From Astrothelium macrocarpum (Eukaryota; Ascomycota; Dothideomycetes; Trypetheliales; Trypetheliaceae), in contig JAGEMR010000050.1 of NCBI GenBank assembly GCA_021030915.1, forward strand, positions 1-64,000: a stretch of 64,000 nucleotides of DNA, written 5' to 3'. Made by a program: the position numbers and the translations under genes. This document shows, one piece after another, positions 44,801 to 56,310 of this stretch (position 1 is its first letter; each line of letters opens with the position of its first letter). The notes under the pieces are model-generated. The model had not been told where the DNA came from. It did no database searches and was given only the letters and a program-made list of their open reading frames with translations.

Positions 44801-47271
44801 TACCGTTCAGAGAGATGATCTACGACTCCACGGACATGTTCGATTTGTGGGAGAGAAGCGCTCTCAGCGTCTTGCAGGGATTTGACGAACTCCGCACATT
44901 TAACCATCGTGGCTCTGGCCGACTCGTTAATATTAAGTTTTTCGCCAGAAGCATGTAGATCATCGAGCTTCTGTAAAATGGCCTGGTGGTTGCCCTGTAC
45001 CGCTTCCTTGAATTTTTCAGGCAATTCTGTGACTTCTCCAACACGCTTCTGCAATTGGACGCACAGATCTCGCTGTTCCACAAGCATACCAACTTTCTCG
45101 TTGAGATCTGCCTCAAGAATGTCCTTCTCTTTTGTTACTTCGTGTAAGCGTGTTTGTAGAGCAGTAATTAGATTGTTGGCCTCAGCGTGCAACCTTTCGG
45201 ACTTTTCCAAATTAGTATTGAAGTGCTCAGCAAGTCTTGTCCTTTCACCTTCCTGGCGGGATTTGTCCTTGATTAGCTGTTCACACATGCTTTGTGCCTT
45301 GATAAAATCTTCTTTGAGCCGATTAAAGTCAGTGGAGAAACCATTAACAAAGTTCTCAAGAATAGTAGATCGCTTTCGTATGCTTTGAATCTGTTCCTGA
45401 TCATGTTGAGTCCTTGCAAGCAATCGCTCCTTCTCAGCTACTAGGGCCTCCACTTTGGTCTCGGTGACATGTTGGTTATGCTTCAGGTTGCGAAGTTGCT
45501 CAAGTGATTCCTGTTTGCTGCACTCAAGAGCCTTGGACGCGTATTGCTCGTCTTGATGAAGTTTCCTCTGCAGCATGTGCAGTATGTCCAGTGTCCCGGC
45601 GGCAGGCATACCTGCAGGCCGCACAGATCTCGAGTGATCCAATGGTTTAGTCGCGAAGCCGTCCGAGCGCCCATCTGATCGATGAAGAGGAGATCTCGTG
45701 ATCGTGGAACAGTCGGTTTGCGATGAAATCTTGTGAAGACGACTACAACCCGCTTGGCCGTCCGATTGAGTAGTCAAGACTGAATTGGAAGGAACTTTTT
45801 GCTTTAATCTTAGCTGCCCTCGATCATGAGTGTTCTGGATGGATTGATGATGCATAGAACCATTGCCGCTTTTGCGTTCTGATTGGTTCTCCGTGATGAT
45901 GACTGGGTTTGCGTCACTATCCAGTTCGTCTGAGTCTACTTCGCTACCCTCATCTCGAATCGCCACTCTATCTTCAGCGTCGACATTCCCACTTCTCTTG
46001 CTATTGCGCGTAGATGCCTCTTTTTCCATCAATGGAGACAACTGCGAAGTAGAAGGTTGTGAGGGAATTTGATGACCAGTAGCTTTGGCAGACTCGTTCA
46101 AAACAGCTTCACGCAATGTCTCGTGTGATGAAGGTGCTGAACGCCCGGAATGATCAATATCATTCTCATTTTTAGCAGCTGGTTGGCTTGTTGATAATGA
46201 AAATCGCTTTCCCATTGATGGCACGGGGGCCTTGAGCCTCTTTGCCTCCGCTCGTGATGGTACAGCATTGCCACCCGTCTTAACACTCTTGCATGTTGTA
46301 CCGTAATGACTAGGGCTGAGAGGGTCTTTCAGCCTGGCAGCAGGGGCCGTGGCATCAAAGAAAGTGGCCATGCCATCCGATTCTCTCTTTTTGATTACAT
46401 CAGGATTTTGAGGCAACTCACCAGTCTGTTGCGGACAACCCGCCAATCCTGCTGAAGCTGTGGAAGCATGCCCAGTAGGAGGGTGATCCAGATCTTCCTC
46501 AGCATCAACTACACTGTGGGGGTTCAAAGTCAGTATCTGGAATTAATTCGACGTGAGACATCATTAATAAACAGGATGTAAGCCGCGTTTCATGGCAAGC
46601 GAATCCGGAATAGTCAGACAAATCGACTTACTCAGCGTTGTCCAGGACCTCAGAGAAATCTGAGGCGATAGGTTGGTGGGTATTTTGCGGTGGTGATTCA
46701 AGTGTGGAGCTTGGACATGGATCCAAAACATGCACCATCTGCGCTTGATCATTGGTGATACTTTTGGGGTCATTTGTGCCTTGTGCAGACGACGTCACTG
46801 CTAGTATACGTAAGTTTGTTGTTGGTAACGTCGTGAATGTAGCTTACATTGGAGAGTTCCTTGCCTACCATTAGGGGGTTTGGGGGGCAAATTAGACGAT
46901 TGTCCAACCTGCTGCAATTTGTCGCCTCCGGGATCTTTCCGAATACCCTTGAAGTCCATTTTTCGTTGTTGAGGTTGACAATACTTAAAGCCTGCAGCGG
47001 GATCTTCTCCGGACGAGGCAGGTCGTTGAATCAGCCCTTGGTGGAGAGGAGATTCCTCGATACTTCTTGAAACCTGCACATTGCCTACTTCGACAAACCT
47101 GTCGTCCCTTGGAGGCAAGGCCATCTCACTGACTCCTCTGGTGTTGATATCTCCTCCCGCAGTCTCTTTAATCGGATCATTTTGTTCAGCAGATCGATCT
47201 GAACCCATAGTTGAGCCCAATTGGAGACCGTCAAAGCCCACAGCCGTGTGGCCACGTGCATCCACTGCCAT
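41833..47271 (-). CDS. Large coiled-coil protein of 1,737 residues, function unknown
   Basis: Exons are 47271-46848, 46797-46632, 46513-44804 and 44746-41833; introns are 50, 118 and 57 bp. Residues 1-200 and 230-470 are disordered and polar. From about residue 480 to 1200 there is near-continuous heptad coiled coil (Leu/Lys/Glu/Gln-rich), and the last 500 residues are Ser/Gln/Arg-rich, with repeated SQSQ clusters and a basic end 'RRGSQRGKKDKSRYQTRFSQELRGR'. The layout (central coiled coil, basic SQ-rich tail) recalls chromosome-axis, synaptonemal or DNA-damage-phosphorylated proteins, but I cannot assign a family. A start at 47301 would add ten residues. The 46848 donor has an alternative at 46864, which would drop a few residues. 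Confidence 0.75.
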
Positions 47272-48562
47272 ACTACAATGCCTGCTGAAGACAAGATACA
47301 CTCTAACCGTGGAGACTTAAATGACTTTGAACACGGGTAAGAAACAAGGAAAAGCAAGATCGATTCCGACTAAAGTAATCGCTGCTTTGCGGTGCCGTTA
47401 CCGAGCATCACGACTGGTTATAGCAGTTAAAACCTTCAAAATAAGTGATGAAACGAGAGGTGATGAGGCTGACGACTAGGAAAGACGAAAGCTTGGGTTA
47501 GAAAGGGAAGGTACGGCCATCTCGCTCACTTTCATGACGCACGTGACAATTCTATGGACCATTCATCGTGTCGCGCAACTTCAATGCGAAGTTGTCTAGA
47601 ATGAAAAAGGTCGGACAAATCGGCCTTGCGAGCTTTTCCCTGAGTCTTAGGTAGATGTTGGTCCCACCGAAATGGCGAAATTTGGCGTCGCTTCAAAGCA
47701 CACAACAGATGAGAATGCTTGCTTGTATGCTCCAAAGATTATCCAATTTCGAAGCGATTCCTAAATTGACAACTGGAGCATAGTGATAGGTTAGGTAAAC
47801 CTTCTTGCTATGCATCTCCGCAAATCCGCTTTCTCGAGTACATCGCTAATGAAGCAAATGCGGTATTAGTATCTAACCAGCACATTGGACAGCGGCCTCC
47901 ACAAAGAGCTGCCTAAAAGATAGGAACCATGTGACCTAGAAATCTTCATTTGCATAGGCATCCCTTGACAACGGCAAGGAACCGTTCGCCTCCAAGCATC
48001 TTGGTCAAGTACGAGTGCAGCTTATCGCTGAAACCGCCGGCGCACAATCACATGATGGCAATTGAAGTATTCAACCAGCCGAACACCAATTGCTCGACTG
48101 AGCGAATTTTCGATCATGCCAAGAGCAGGAGGAAGAACAAGCAGCGTGTCCGAACGCAGAGATGAAGTTAGTAAGACGCAGGGCTCAGCACCTTCACCGT
48201 GCAGCTTCACCAATCATAACGTTCGTCACACATCTTCAAGGAACGCTGGACTGTAGCCGCCGACGACTGCCAATGATCCTATGCCCCGACATATCCAAAC
48301 TCACGCTGGATCTTGACACGTCCCAGTAATGAGATCTGGTTGGATCAAAGAGGTAGGGTATATTTCATGCACAAAGGTTATCACGGTTCCGGCAGCCGCC
48401 CGGCCAATATGAGCCTGCACGCTCAGCACCCTCGATACGGCCAGGAGGGCTTTGTGCAGTTATATAGCGGCTATGCGATGCTGCTTCTTTTCGACTTGAG
48501 TAGTAGCAGCCACACTGCTTGCAATCGAACGAAGCTGCAGATTCACGTTTCCGGGTTCCAAT
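47272..48562. other. Divergent intergenic region; no gene seen
   Basis: 1.29 kb between the starts of the coiled-coil gene and the small membrane-protein gene; it must hold both promoters. Short open frames (47532-47735, 47950-48165, 48313-48606) are unrecognised. Confidence 0.45.
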
Positions 48563-49135
48563 ATGTCAATTCTACGATCACCCGTGTTCTCTCAGGCAAT
48601 ACTTAGCTTGCTCTTCATAGCTACTTTTGCAAAGGCCCAGAATAGCGAGGATGGCCAAGGTTCCGGGTCTACCAGTTCTGGTGAAAATCCCGCTGATGCC
48701 GGCGCCGCTGGCCCAGAAACGAGCGGGTTCTCCATGTCCAGAGGTGGCTTGATCGCTCTCGTGGTTGTCGTGGTTGTCGTTGCAGTGATTGGAAGTAAGC
48801 AGCAATTACACTCTTTGTTTGTACCAACGCTGACTGATGATTAATTAGTTTCATCTGCCGTACTGTTTTTTGTCGCAAAGAAACGCCAATGGGAAATCCG
48901 CAAGAGCATTAGCCGTATGTCAAAGCGTTTGACTGGCAGGGCGCAAACACGAAGCTCTCAGCGGCAATCGCGTCGGCAGGCTGTGAGAATGCAGTCGCCT
49001 CCACGCAGGAACCATGATCTTGAGAAGGGGCCAGCGACAAGCAATGTTACCAATGTCAACAATATGGAGGCGCAAGGCACAGCACCGGGCTGGACAACCA
49101 AGGTTTGGGGTGGGAAGAACACAAGCAGAGTGTGA
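48563..49135 (+). CDS. Small secreted-type single-pass membrane protein
   Basis: Exons 48563-48794 and 48849-49135 (54-bp intron) give 172 residues. A signal peptide covers about 1-25 (ILSLLFIATFAKA). A short Ser/Gly/Pro/Glu-rich extracellular stem follows, then one transmembrane helix (about 63-90, a run of Val with 'GISSAVLFFVAK' across the splice site), then a basic cytosolic tail beginning 'KKRQWEIRKSISRMSKRL'. This order (signal, stem, one helix, KKRQWE tail) is shared by a family of small fungal cell-surface proteins of unknown function. The splice site lies in the middle of the helix, and the joined frame restores the motif. Confidence 0.8.
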
Positions 49136-50029
49136 GAGCGATAGGTCTTGGTGCGACATTGCGTCAGTTTGATGGCTATTGAGATCAACCCTTGGCGCCT
49201 AACTTGGAATGTTTATGGGAATTGAGCACCGAAGGCTTACCTTTCAATATGTACATATAATCACTCCCGTTTTGTACATGAGAATGCGGGAAGTTTACGT
49301 CGCGTGACCCATTCTTTACTCGCTTCTGTAGGCCCTTCTCATATTGTCAGAAATTATGATAAGCGCCACTCGTGAGAGCCATTGATCAGCGGTGCCAATA
49401 GACCAATGTCACTGTCATCAAATCTGGGCAGACCTATTTCATGTATATCTATTTGCACACGGCCCTCATGCTAAATGACCCCTCGCTTTGACATCGGTAC
49501 TTACTCCCTATTATTATTATTTCCCGACCTGGGAAAAACACTCATATTCCTATATGCTCCCATAGACCTATCCTTGTCGCGAAATAGAACAAACACATAG
49601 ATGTTAAAGCTACGCCGCTGGTCTCTTCATCGTCTATGTTCATTGCCGAGGCCGAGGCCGTCTGCCAGGGTTCTGTGGAATCAGTACCTGCTTGCTTGTC
49701 CCTTGTTATAAGGGTAGATCCATGAAAGTATCCGAAGAAATGTTCCTATAGGGTTGAAATGACTAAACCCAAAAGATGGCGTGTTATTCGGTGTGTGGGG
49801 CTAGCTGAGCGTCAACCCTGGGAAGAATGACGCAAGTGGCCTTTGGGCCCAAGTCTTGAGGTGAAGTACCTGAGGTAGCAGAGATAATCAAGGCACATGC
49901 TAATCTTTGAGACTTCACTCTACCCTCTCTTACATCTTGACAGTGCAACGTTACAAAATTGCAAGTTTTTATTTCAATCGCTTGAAACAGATTTATATTT
50001 CAACGATAAGCCCCGCAACTAAGCAAGCA
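49136..50029. other. Intergenic region; no gene seen
   Basis: 894 bp. No coding frame of note and no repeat recognised. Confidence 0.45.
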
Positions 50030-50562
50030 ATGTCTCAAGTCACTAAATCAGGAGGACAGCAAGCCACAAGGCCTACTGAACAAGCCCCTAGTATAGAGCG
50101 CAGTGAGCAGACTGCAAGCGCAAGCGCAAAGGTTAGCCCTTTCCCAAGCTTTGCTCGTATTCTTCATTTTCGAAAGTTTCTTCTCCATGTTTCTAAAGTA
50201 GCTTGTCCCCAAATCTTAAGCAATGAAATTTGTTTGCAGAAAGTCTTAAGCATCTCCGCCCCTCTCCACCCAGATATTTTCTCTTCTTGCTCTCAACTCA
50301 CACACTCCAGGCTGGTGTCAACCTGAACATCTTTGCTGCGATTAGCGGTATCTTCGGTAGCAAAACCCAGAAAGAGACTAAGCCCGACGGTTCCTCAACC
50401 GAACACACGCAATCTGTAGGGCGCATGAAGGGAGCTGGTGTCGGGAACTTGTCTGCAATGGGCGAAGCCAACGCCGAAACTACGGATCGCAGGCTACGAG
50501 CAAATGCGGCTCCTCGAGCGGTTCAAGGGCAAACGCACCAAGCCATTGAGGATAGCAAATAA
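50030..50562 (+). CDS. Small orphan protein of 117 residues
   Basis: Exons 50030-50131 and 50311-50562 join in phase 0 over a 179-bp intron. The start 'MSQVTKSGGQQATRPTEQ' follows an A-rich leader. The product is polar and probably disordered, apart from a short hydrophobic patch ('AGVNLNIFAAISGIFG', about 35-50) that could be an amphipathic helix. A Gly/Ala/Asn-rich tail follows ('GAGVGNLSAMGEANAETTDRR'). I recognise no family. The intron is longer than most here and has an internal acceptor-like site, so a different splice form is possible. Confidence 0.55.
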
Positions 50563-50870
50563 TGCATAGAGAATCGCGTCTGGACCACTCAATGGAGGGG
50601 ATAGTCGCTGAGCTTGATTTGGATACCCGTAATGGATCTTTTTTTAGCGATAAGTTAATTTAGTACTCAATGCAACAAATCCCCATTGACGCTCAAAGTC
50701 TTTCGTTGCTTCAAGACCAATTTGGAGAGGCATGTATGGTCGGGAGTTTGCGACGGCATATTGCCATCTACCATCCATCTGCATCCGATTTTAAACCCAT
50801 ACTTGTGCCAACTGAAGACGGTAGTCGATCCTGTTTTCCTGGGAAATTTTTAGACGTTTTCCAAAACTCG
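50563..50870. other. Convergent intergenic region; no gene seen
   Basis: 308 bp shared by the 3' ends of the orphan gene and MED7. Nothing recognised. Confidence 0.45.
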
Positions 50871-51664
50871 TTACGATGAATCTTCGTCCATCATCTGCCA
50901 TATCTTTCGCGTTCGATCACTGCTCTCATCTGGGACGGCATCTACGTCCATCTTATCCTCATCTTGCCCTGTATTTGAGCTTTGGTCTCCAGGGTCCAGC
51001 CCTGCCAGGACTTCCTCAAGCTTGTCTCGTTCTCGATTGATCCCCTCAACTTCTGCTTCCTTTCTTGCCAATTGTTCCTCCATAAGCAAGATCAACGTCT
51101 CCCTCGCTTGATGCGGTCGGTACTCATTGATTAGGTAGTGAGAATTGTAGAAGAGTCTGATCAAGTGCTCAATTTTGGGGGTATATTGGCTGGGGTCAAC
51201 GGCTAGCACGCCAACAAGTTCTAGAAAATTGAGCAGAATAGACTTTGCGAACTTCTTGAGGTATGAGGCGCGATCGAGAGTCCATTCTGAGTCAACTGCT
51301 TTCCCCAGAGGTGGAGAAGGGAAGAGTTGGACCAGCTTCCGATCTGTCAATGACACCAACTTTTCGTTGACCTGTAAAGTGTAAGTCTTTGTACCAACCC
51401 CAAGATGGCAGGAGCGCTTACATCAAATTCACCACCAAAAGATCTAAACTTGCCATCATCGGGAGGTTCTGGAGGTATAAGACAGTGCAGCTCTACAGGG
51501 ATGTCGCTATTAGTATTGTCGCTCGAAGAGCCTTTCTGAGCCGTAGCGACATCTTGTTGGAGCGCTTTCAAGCGTGCGACATTTTTCGCAGTGAAATGCT
51601 TGTAGAACGGGGGAGGAGCTGGGAATGCTGCGGCTAGAGGCTGCTGCTGCTGTTCCTCTGCCAT
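50871..51664 (-). CDS. MED7: Mediator complex subunit 7
   Basis: Exons 51664-51422 and 51371-50871 (51-bp... bounded intron 51372-51421) give 247 residues. The family's opening is clear: 'LAAAFPAPPPFYKHFTAKNVARL' type sequence, then 'LIPPEPPDDGKFRSFGG'. The helical core follows ('SYLKKFAKSILLNFLELVG', 'IEHLIRLFYNSHYLINEYRPHQARETLI') with a coiled coil of charged residues, then an acidic tail. MED7 forms the middle-module hinge with MED21, linking activators to RNA polymerase II in the nucleus. The start was placed at 'MAEEQQQQPL'; the ATG 23 codons upstream adds residues unlike the family. The gene is divergent from the PAP2 phosphatase, 364 bp apart. Confidence 0.93.
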
Positions 51665-52028
51665 TGCGCAAGAAATTCGTGCATCGAGTAGAGGTGAACA
51701 GCTCAACTGAAGTTGAGCAGTCCTTGTACTCAAAAGCTCTTCTTCATTATGGATTGTGAGGGCAGTGACATTCAGAAATTAAGCCCGGACCGTGCCAGCC
51801 TCCTCAATACAGGCTGAGACGCTTGGGCCACCAATCTCTCAATGACAGTTTGCTACTTCTTTCCGAACCACTGCATTAGATACAGACATGTTCTCTTGAT
51901 GCCCATCCAATGGATCGCATCGCATTGTATCAGTGATGCGTTCCGCGTGATTCATCAATCTATCTCCATTCGTTTTACCCGTCTAGACTCTCACTTTCCG
52001 TGGGCCCAAATGAGTTCATTCCGAGAAT
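51665..52028. promoter_or_regulatory. Divergent promoter region of MED7 and the PAP2 phosphatase
   Basis: 364 bp between the two start codons, which must contain both promoters. No specific site could be named. Confidence 0.5.
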
Positions 52029-53258
52029 ATGGCTATCAATCCAGGCGTCATGGCCACTTTTCGTCGTGTATGGACCGTGAGTTATTATTAGCATTGAAAG
52101 CTCATGGATAATTTCTAATTAGCCATCTTAGAAATCGTGCGCCTCTGACTACGTCGGCTTGGCAATAGTCATCGTAGTTAACATACTGGTTAGTGAAACT
52201 CGGGATTAGGTCATCGAGATCTTGATGCTGAGGTGATTGCAATTAGGTCGGACTCTTTCTTCCTCCTTTTCATCAGATGTTCTCATTGGACGACATATCA
52301 ATTCAGTTTCCTCACGCAGATCCAGAGCGTGTGCCAGTGTGTAAGGATTCTCAATACTACCCTATCGACATTCTGTCTTACACTCGCAGTCTGGCTTTTC
52401 CTTTTCGCTGGGATCCTTCCGTTAGGTGTATTGATCATTTGGGCGGTTTTGCTCCGACCCGGAGTCCACAAGGCTCATGTCACAATGCTTGGCCTCTTCA
52501 TCAGGTAAGAAGCTCATCTCAATATATTTTGCTAAAACAGATGGCTCAATACTTTCCAGCGTACTTGTCACAAGTTTAATAACAGACGTGAGCATTGCTT
52601 ATAACTTTTAAAACTTTTTTCCTCACGAGAATAGATTATCAAAAATGCAGTCGGCAGACCAAGGCCAGATCTGCTCGCACGTTGCAAGCCCGTATGTGTA
52701 ACATTCGAGAAGTACTTTATCTGGATGCTAATGGCATCCAAGGATATTGGAACCCCTACTCACGATCTGGTCACTGTAGACGTCTGTACAGAGACAGATC
52801 ATCACACACTGCATGATGGCTGGCGGAGCTTTCCAAGCGGACATAGCAGCTTTTCTTTTAGCGGGCTTGGATATCTCTCCTTATTTCTTGCTGGACAGCT
52901 TCATGTGCTCCGTCCACGTACTGATTTGACGCGGATATTGATAACTGTAGCTCCGCTCATCGGAGCTTTTCTTGTTGCAGCGTCTCGCATTGAAGACTAT
53001 CGTCATGACAAGTACGATGTAACAGCAGGGTCTGTACTCGGATTTGCTATTGCGTTCCTCGTCTATCGGCGTTATTATCCATCCTTACGGTCTTCATCGT
53101 GCGACACTCCTTATTCAAATACTGTCGAGAAGAACGGTTTCACAAGAATTCGAGACGAAGAAGAAGGAGCGGAGTACGCTCGTGAGTATGACGAGACACC
53201 TGTAGAGAACGAAACAGACTCTCAACACGCTCACCCGCTCACTTCCCTGGGGAGCTAG
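52029..53258 (+). CDS. DPP1: PAP2-family lipid phosphatase (diacylglycerol pyrophosphate phosphatase type)
   Basis: Seven exons give 304 residues: 52029-52076, 52132-52188, 52247-52340, 52390-52504, 52560-52587, 52635-52691 and 52743-53258. Introns are 47-58 bp. All three PAP2 motifs are present: K117-x6-RP ('KNAVGRPRPDL'), PSGH at 164-167 ('SFPSGHSSF') and SR-x5-H near 214-221 ('SRIEDYRHDKYD'). Six hydrophobic helices are expected. 'MFSLDDISIQFPHADPERVPV' matches the Dpp1/Lpp1 luminal loop. The enzyme dephosphorylates diacylglycerol pyrophosphate and phosphatidate in the vacuole or Golgi membrane. Yeast DPP1 responds to zinc; no zinc-response site was identified here. A 28-nt exon (52560-52587) is small but in frame. 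Confidence 0.92.
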
Positions 53259-54432
53259 AGATATCTTGCTGGGGGGTGTCGTACCTTGAAAGCGATGTAT
53301 GTATAGGTCATTAAATACCAAGAACAAATTCATACGAGCTGTATTATTAATTGACTTATTGAGTCGTCTAGTAAATCTATTGACATGCTTCCTTAGTAAT
53401 TCGCTTAGGAAGTTAGGGACTAGCGTCCAATTCTACCATGAAGAAAAAGGAAGTAGTGACAATTTGCGAGCAATTCTAATCAGGTTAAGGATTCGTCAAC
53501 GCTTGACCTTAGCACTAATCTACTGCATCAAGTATTAAGCATCAAGCATCGAGATCTCGTCACCGACTTGGGGTTTGTCACTTCAGTCAGCAAGAAGACG
53601 TTCCCTCAAATATGCTACTGATCAATGAGAACGTAGCAATTATGATAGGTTAATGCACCTGCTACTCGAAGCGAGCGAAGTAATGCAGCATCTTTGACGT
53701 CGTGAATGAGATATTTGCTGACGATACTTGAGAAAATTTCGAAGGTTCTTCCTTTACGAAATTTGATAGTCTGAATTAACGTTTCCTTCTGTCACACTAC
53801 CGGTAAAAGGCGAATGTTTCATGCAATAGCCAATTGCCCGTAAAGACGGGTACAGATTGCAATCTTTCCCTTCGATAGATTAGAAGCTGTAAGTTTTGAG
53901 AGTGTTTTCATACGCCGTAGTTATGATCTTGACTTTTCGAAAGATGTCTTTGACAAAATCCCTGAGACTTTGTTGAATAAAGCAGGCACGGGATTTGCCG
54001 GCGACGTTGGACTAAAACTTTATCGATAAACGTCACTACTCGTCACGCACAAAACTTAGCAAAGCGCCGAAGTCGGCAAGAAAGCGCGCCACCTACAGCA
54101 TCCTACATTGAGTAAGGACGCCTTGCATTAGCGTGCATTGTAGGTTGTTCATTGATCGTTCCCGACAAATGAAGTTCTCGTTCGAGATCTATGTGAAATG
54201 TGATTCGTCGACAGCTCTGACTTATCGAGCTTGAACATGTCGGCGACTTGCTAAGCGAAGGACGCCAGATACATCAGACGCAGTGCGATGCTGTGGATTT
54301 GATGTAAATTCCCCGCCAATTGGTAATCAGAGATCGAGCTCTGGCAAGTCCAAATGACTCATTAGGGAAAGAGCATTGCAAGTCTTTTCGAGCCGTGCTG
54401 TACTGCGATGCTTCCAACTAACAAGACCCACA
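53259..54432. other. Intergenic region; no gene seen
   Basis: 1.17 kb upstream of the Vba-type transporter. The frame at 53299-53538 has no recognised similarity. Confidence 0.45.
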
Positions 54433-56310
54433 ATGGCCGAGGTAGCAGCGAATAGCCAGCGCGATGAGACCGTTAATGAGAGGCAGCCTCTGCTTCGTCA
54501 CGCAGACGAAGTAGCCGAGAATGGAGCAATTGAACAACAGGAGAACGGCGGAACAAATGGCACTATCAACGCTGCATCAATTGTCAAGCCACCAAGCACT
54601 GCGCGGATACTGTTAGTACTAGGAAGTACTTGGATTGGCTTCTTCCTTGCAGCATTGGGTATGTGAATAGGATTAGCATCATCCTGCCATCAATACTTGT
54701 TTGAAGCTACCTTTCGTACACTTCTCCCTACAGACGCACACTCTCCCAAGGCATCGCAGAGCGTGCTCTTAGGCTTTTCATATCAAACGATGAAAAATTG
54801 ATTCAAGTGATTCCAAGACCGTGGAATCACATTGCGACGGTCATGCTAATAACATTTCAATGTAGATTCTACCATTATTGCCACCCTCTCAGCTCCTATA
54901 TCGACCAGTTTCAATTCGTTCACGCTACTCTCATGGCTCGCTGCAGGCTATCTCATTGCCAATGCTGCGCTGCAGCCATTGAGCGGTAAGCTCACCGACA
55001 TCTACGGCCGCCGGACGGGCCTAGTCTTATCCAATATACTCTTTGGTGTGGGAACATTGATTTGTGGTCTTGCAAAAGATCAATGGGTTATCATTCTGGG
55101 AAGGCTCATCGCTGGTATCGGTGGGGGTGGACTGACAGCGATCACTACGTTTGTTACCTCGGACCTTGTCCCAACTCGACAGCGTGGCGTATACCAGGGG
55201 CTCGGAAATATGTGCTATGGCGTTGGAAGCAGTCTTGGGGGTGTCTTTGGGGGCTCAATGAATGACCTCTGGGGGTGGAGGAGCGCATTCCACTTCCAGG
55301 TCCCGTTCATTGCCTTGTCGACCATTCTCGTTGCCTTTACAGTCAAAATCCCCGTAAAGGTGATTGATAAGTCTCGCATAAAGCGCATCGACTTTCTGGG
55401 TGCCATCACTCTTGTCCTCGCGTTGGTTCTGTTACTCTTGGGCCTCAATTCGGGCGGAAACACTGTGTCATGGACACATCCTCTGGTTCTCACAACCCTT
55501 CCTTTGTCCGTTGCTTTCCTCTGTATCTTCGTCTATATCGAGGATCGACTGGCATCAGAACCTATTATTCCTGTCCGCCTCTTGCTGAATCGTACCGTAC
55601 TCTCAGTGTGTCTCGCTAATTGGTTTATCACAATGTCAGCATTCGGAGTGCTCTATTACGTCCCAGTGTATTTCCAAATCCGTGGTTTGTCACCAACTCA
55701 GGCTGGCGCACGATTGATTCCTAACTCCGTTGGCGCTGCCATATTTTCCTTACTATCTGGAATCTTCATGCGCTGGACAGGGAGGTATTACTATCTCAAT
55801 GTCTTCGTTGAGACGGTCCTGGTGTCGGCCTATGCGTTAATCGCGGCAACTTTCCATCATGACATGCCCACATGGCTGCCTTTCATCATTATCTTCATCG
55901 CTGGTTCCGGGTATGGAAGTATGCTTACCATCACACTCATTGCGTTGATAAGTGGAGTCGACCAATCACAACAAGCAGTCACCACCTCAGCCTGGCTGGC
56001 ATTTAGATCTACAGGCTCGACGATTGGGATCACGATCACCAGTGCTGTATTCCAGAACGTTCTTAAGTCGAAGCTCTGGGACAAATTTGGAAGTGAACCC
56101 AATGCCGAGAAAATCATTCGTGCTCTAAGAGATAACTTTCAGGAAATCAATCGAGTACCAGCCAAGTGGCGGCCGGGCGTTCTCGAAAGCTACATGGATG
56201 CCATGGAAGCCGTCTGGCTTACAATTTTGGGCACGGGACTTCTTGGAGCTTTGATCAGTTTGGCTATGCGAGAGCATAAGCTACACAATACCATGGATCG
56301 GAGTAAGTGA
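54433..56310 (+). CDS. Major facilitator transporter of the Vba/Fnx1 (vacuolar basic amino acid) type
   Basis: Exons 54433-54658 and 54866-56310 (207-bp intron) give 556 residues. The joined frame reads 'WIGFFLAALDSTIIATLSAPISTSF', the first helix and conserved DSTIIATL motif of this group, then 'SGKLTDIYGRRTGLVLSN', 'AGIGGGGLTAITTFVTSDLV' and 'RQRGVYQGLGNM'. Fourteen helices are expected (DHA2-like). The N-terminal 55 residues are polar and include an ERQPLL dileucine motif, a known vacuolar sorting signal. Family members load Lys, His and Arg into the vacuole (yeast Vba1/Vba2, fission yeast Fnx1). The start 'MAEVAANSQRDE' was chosen as the ATG giving the polar N-terminus; one 19 codons upstream is in frame. 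Confidence 0.92.
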
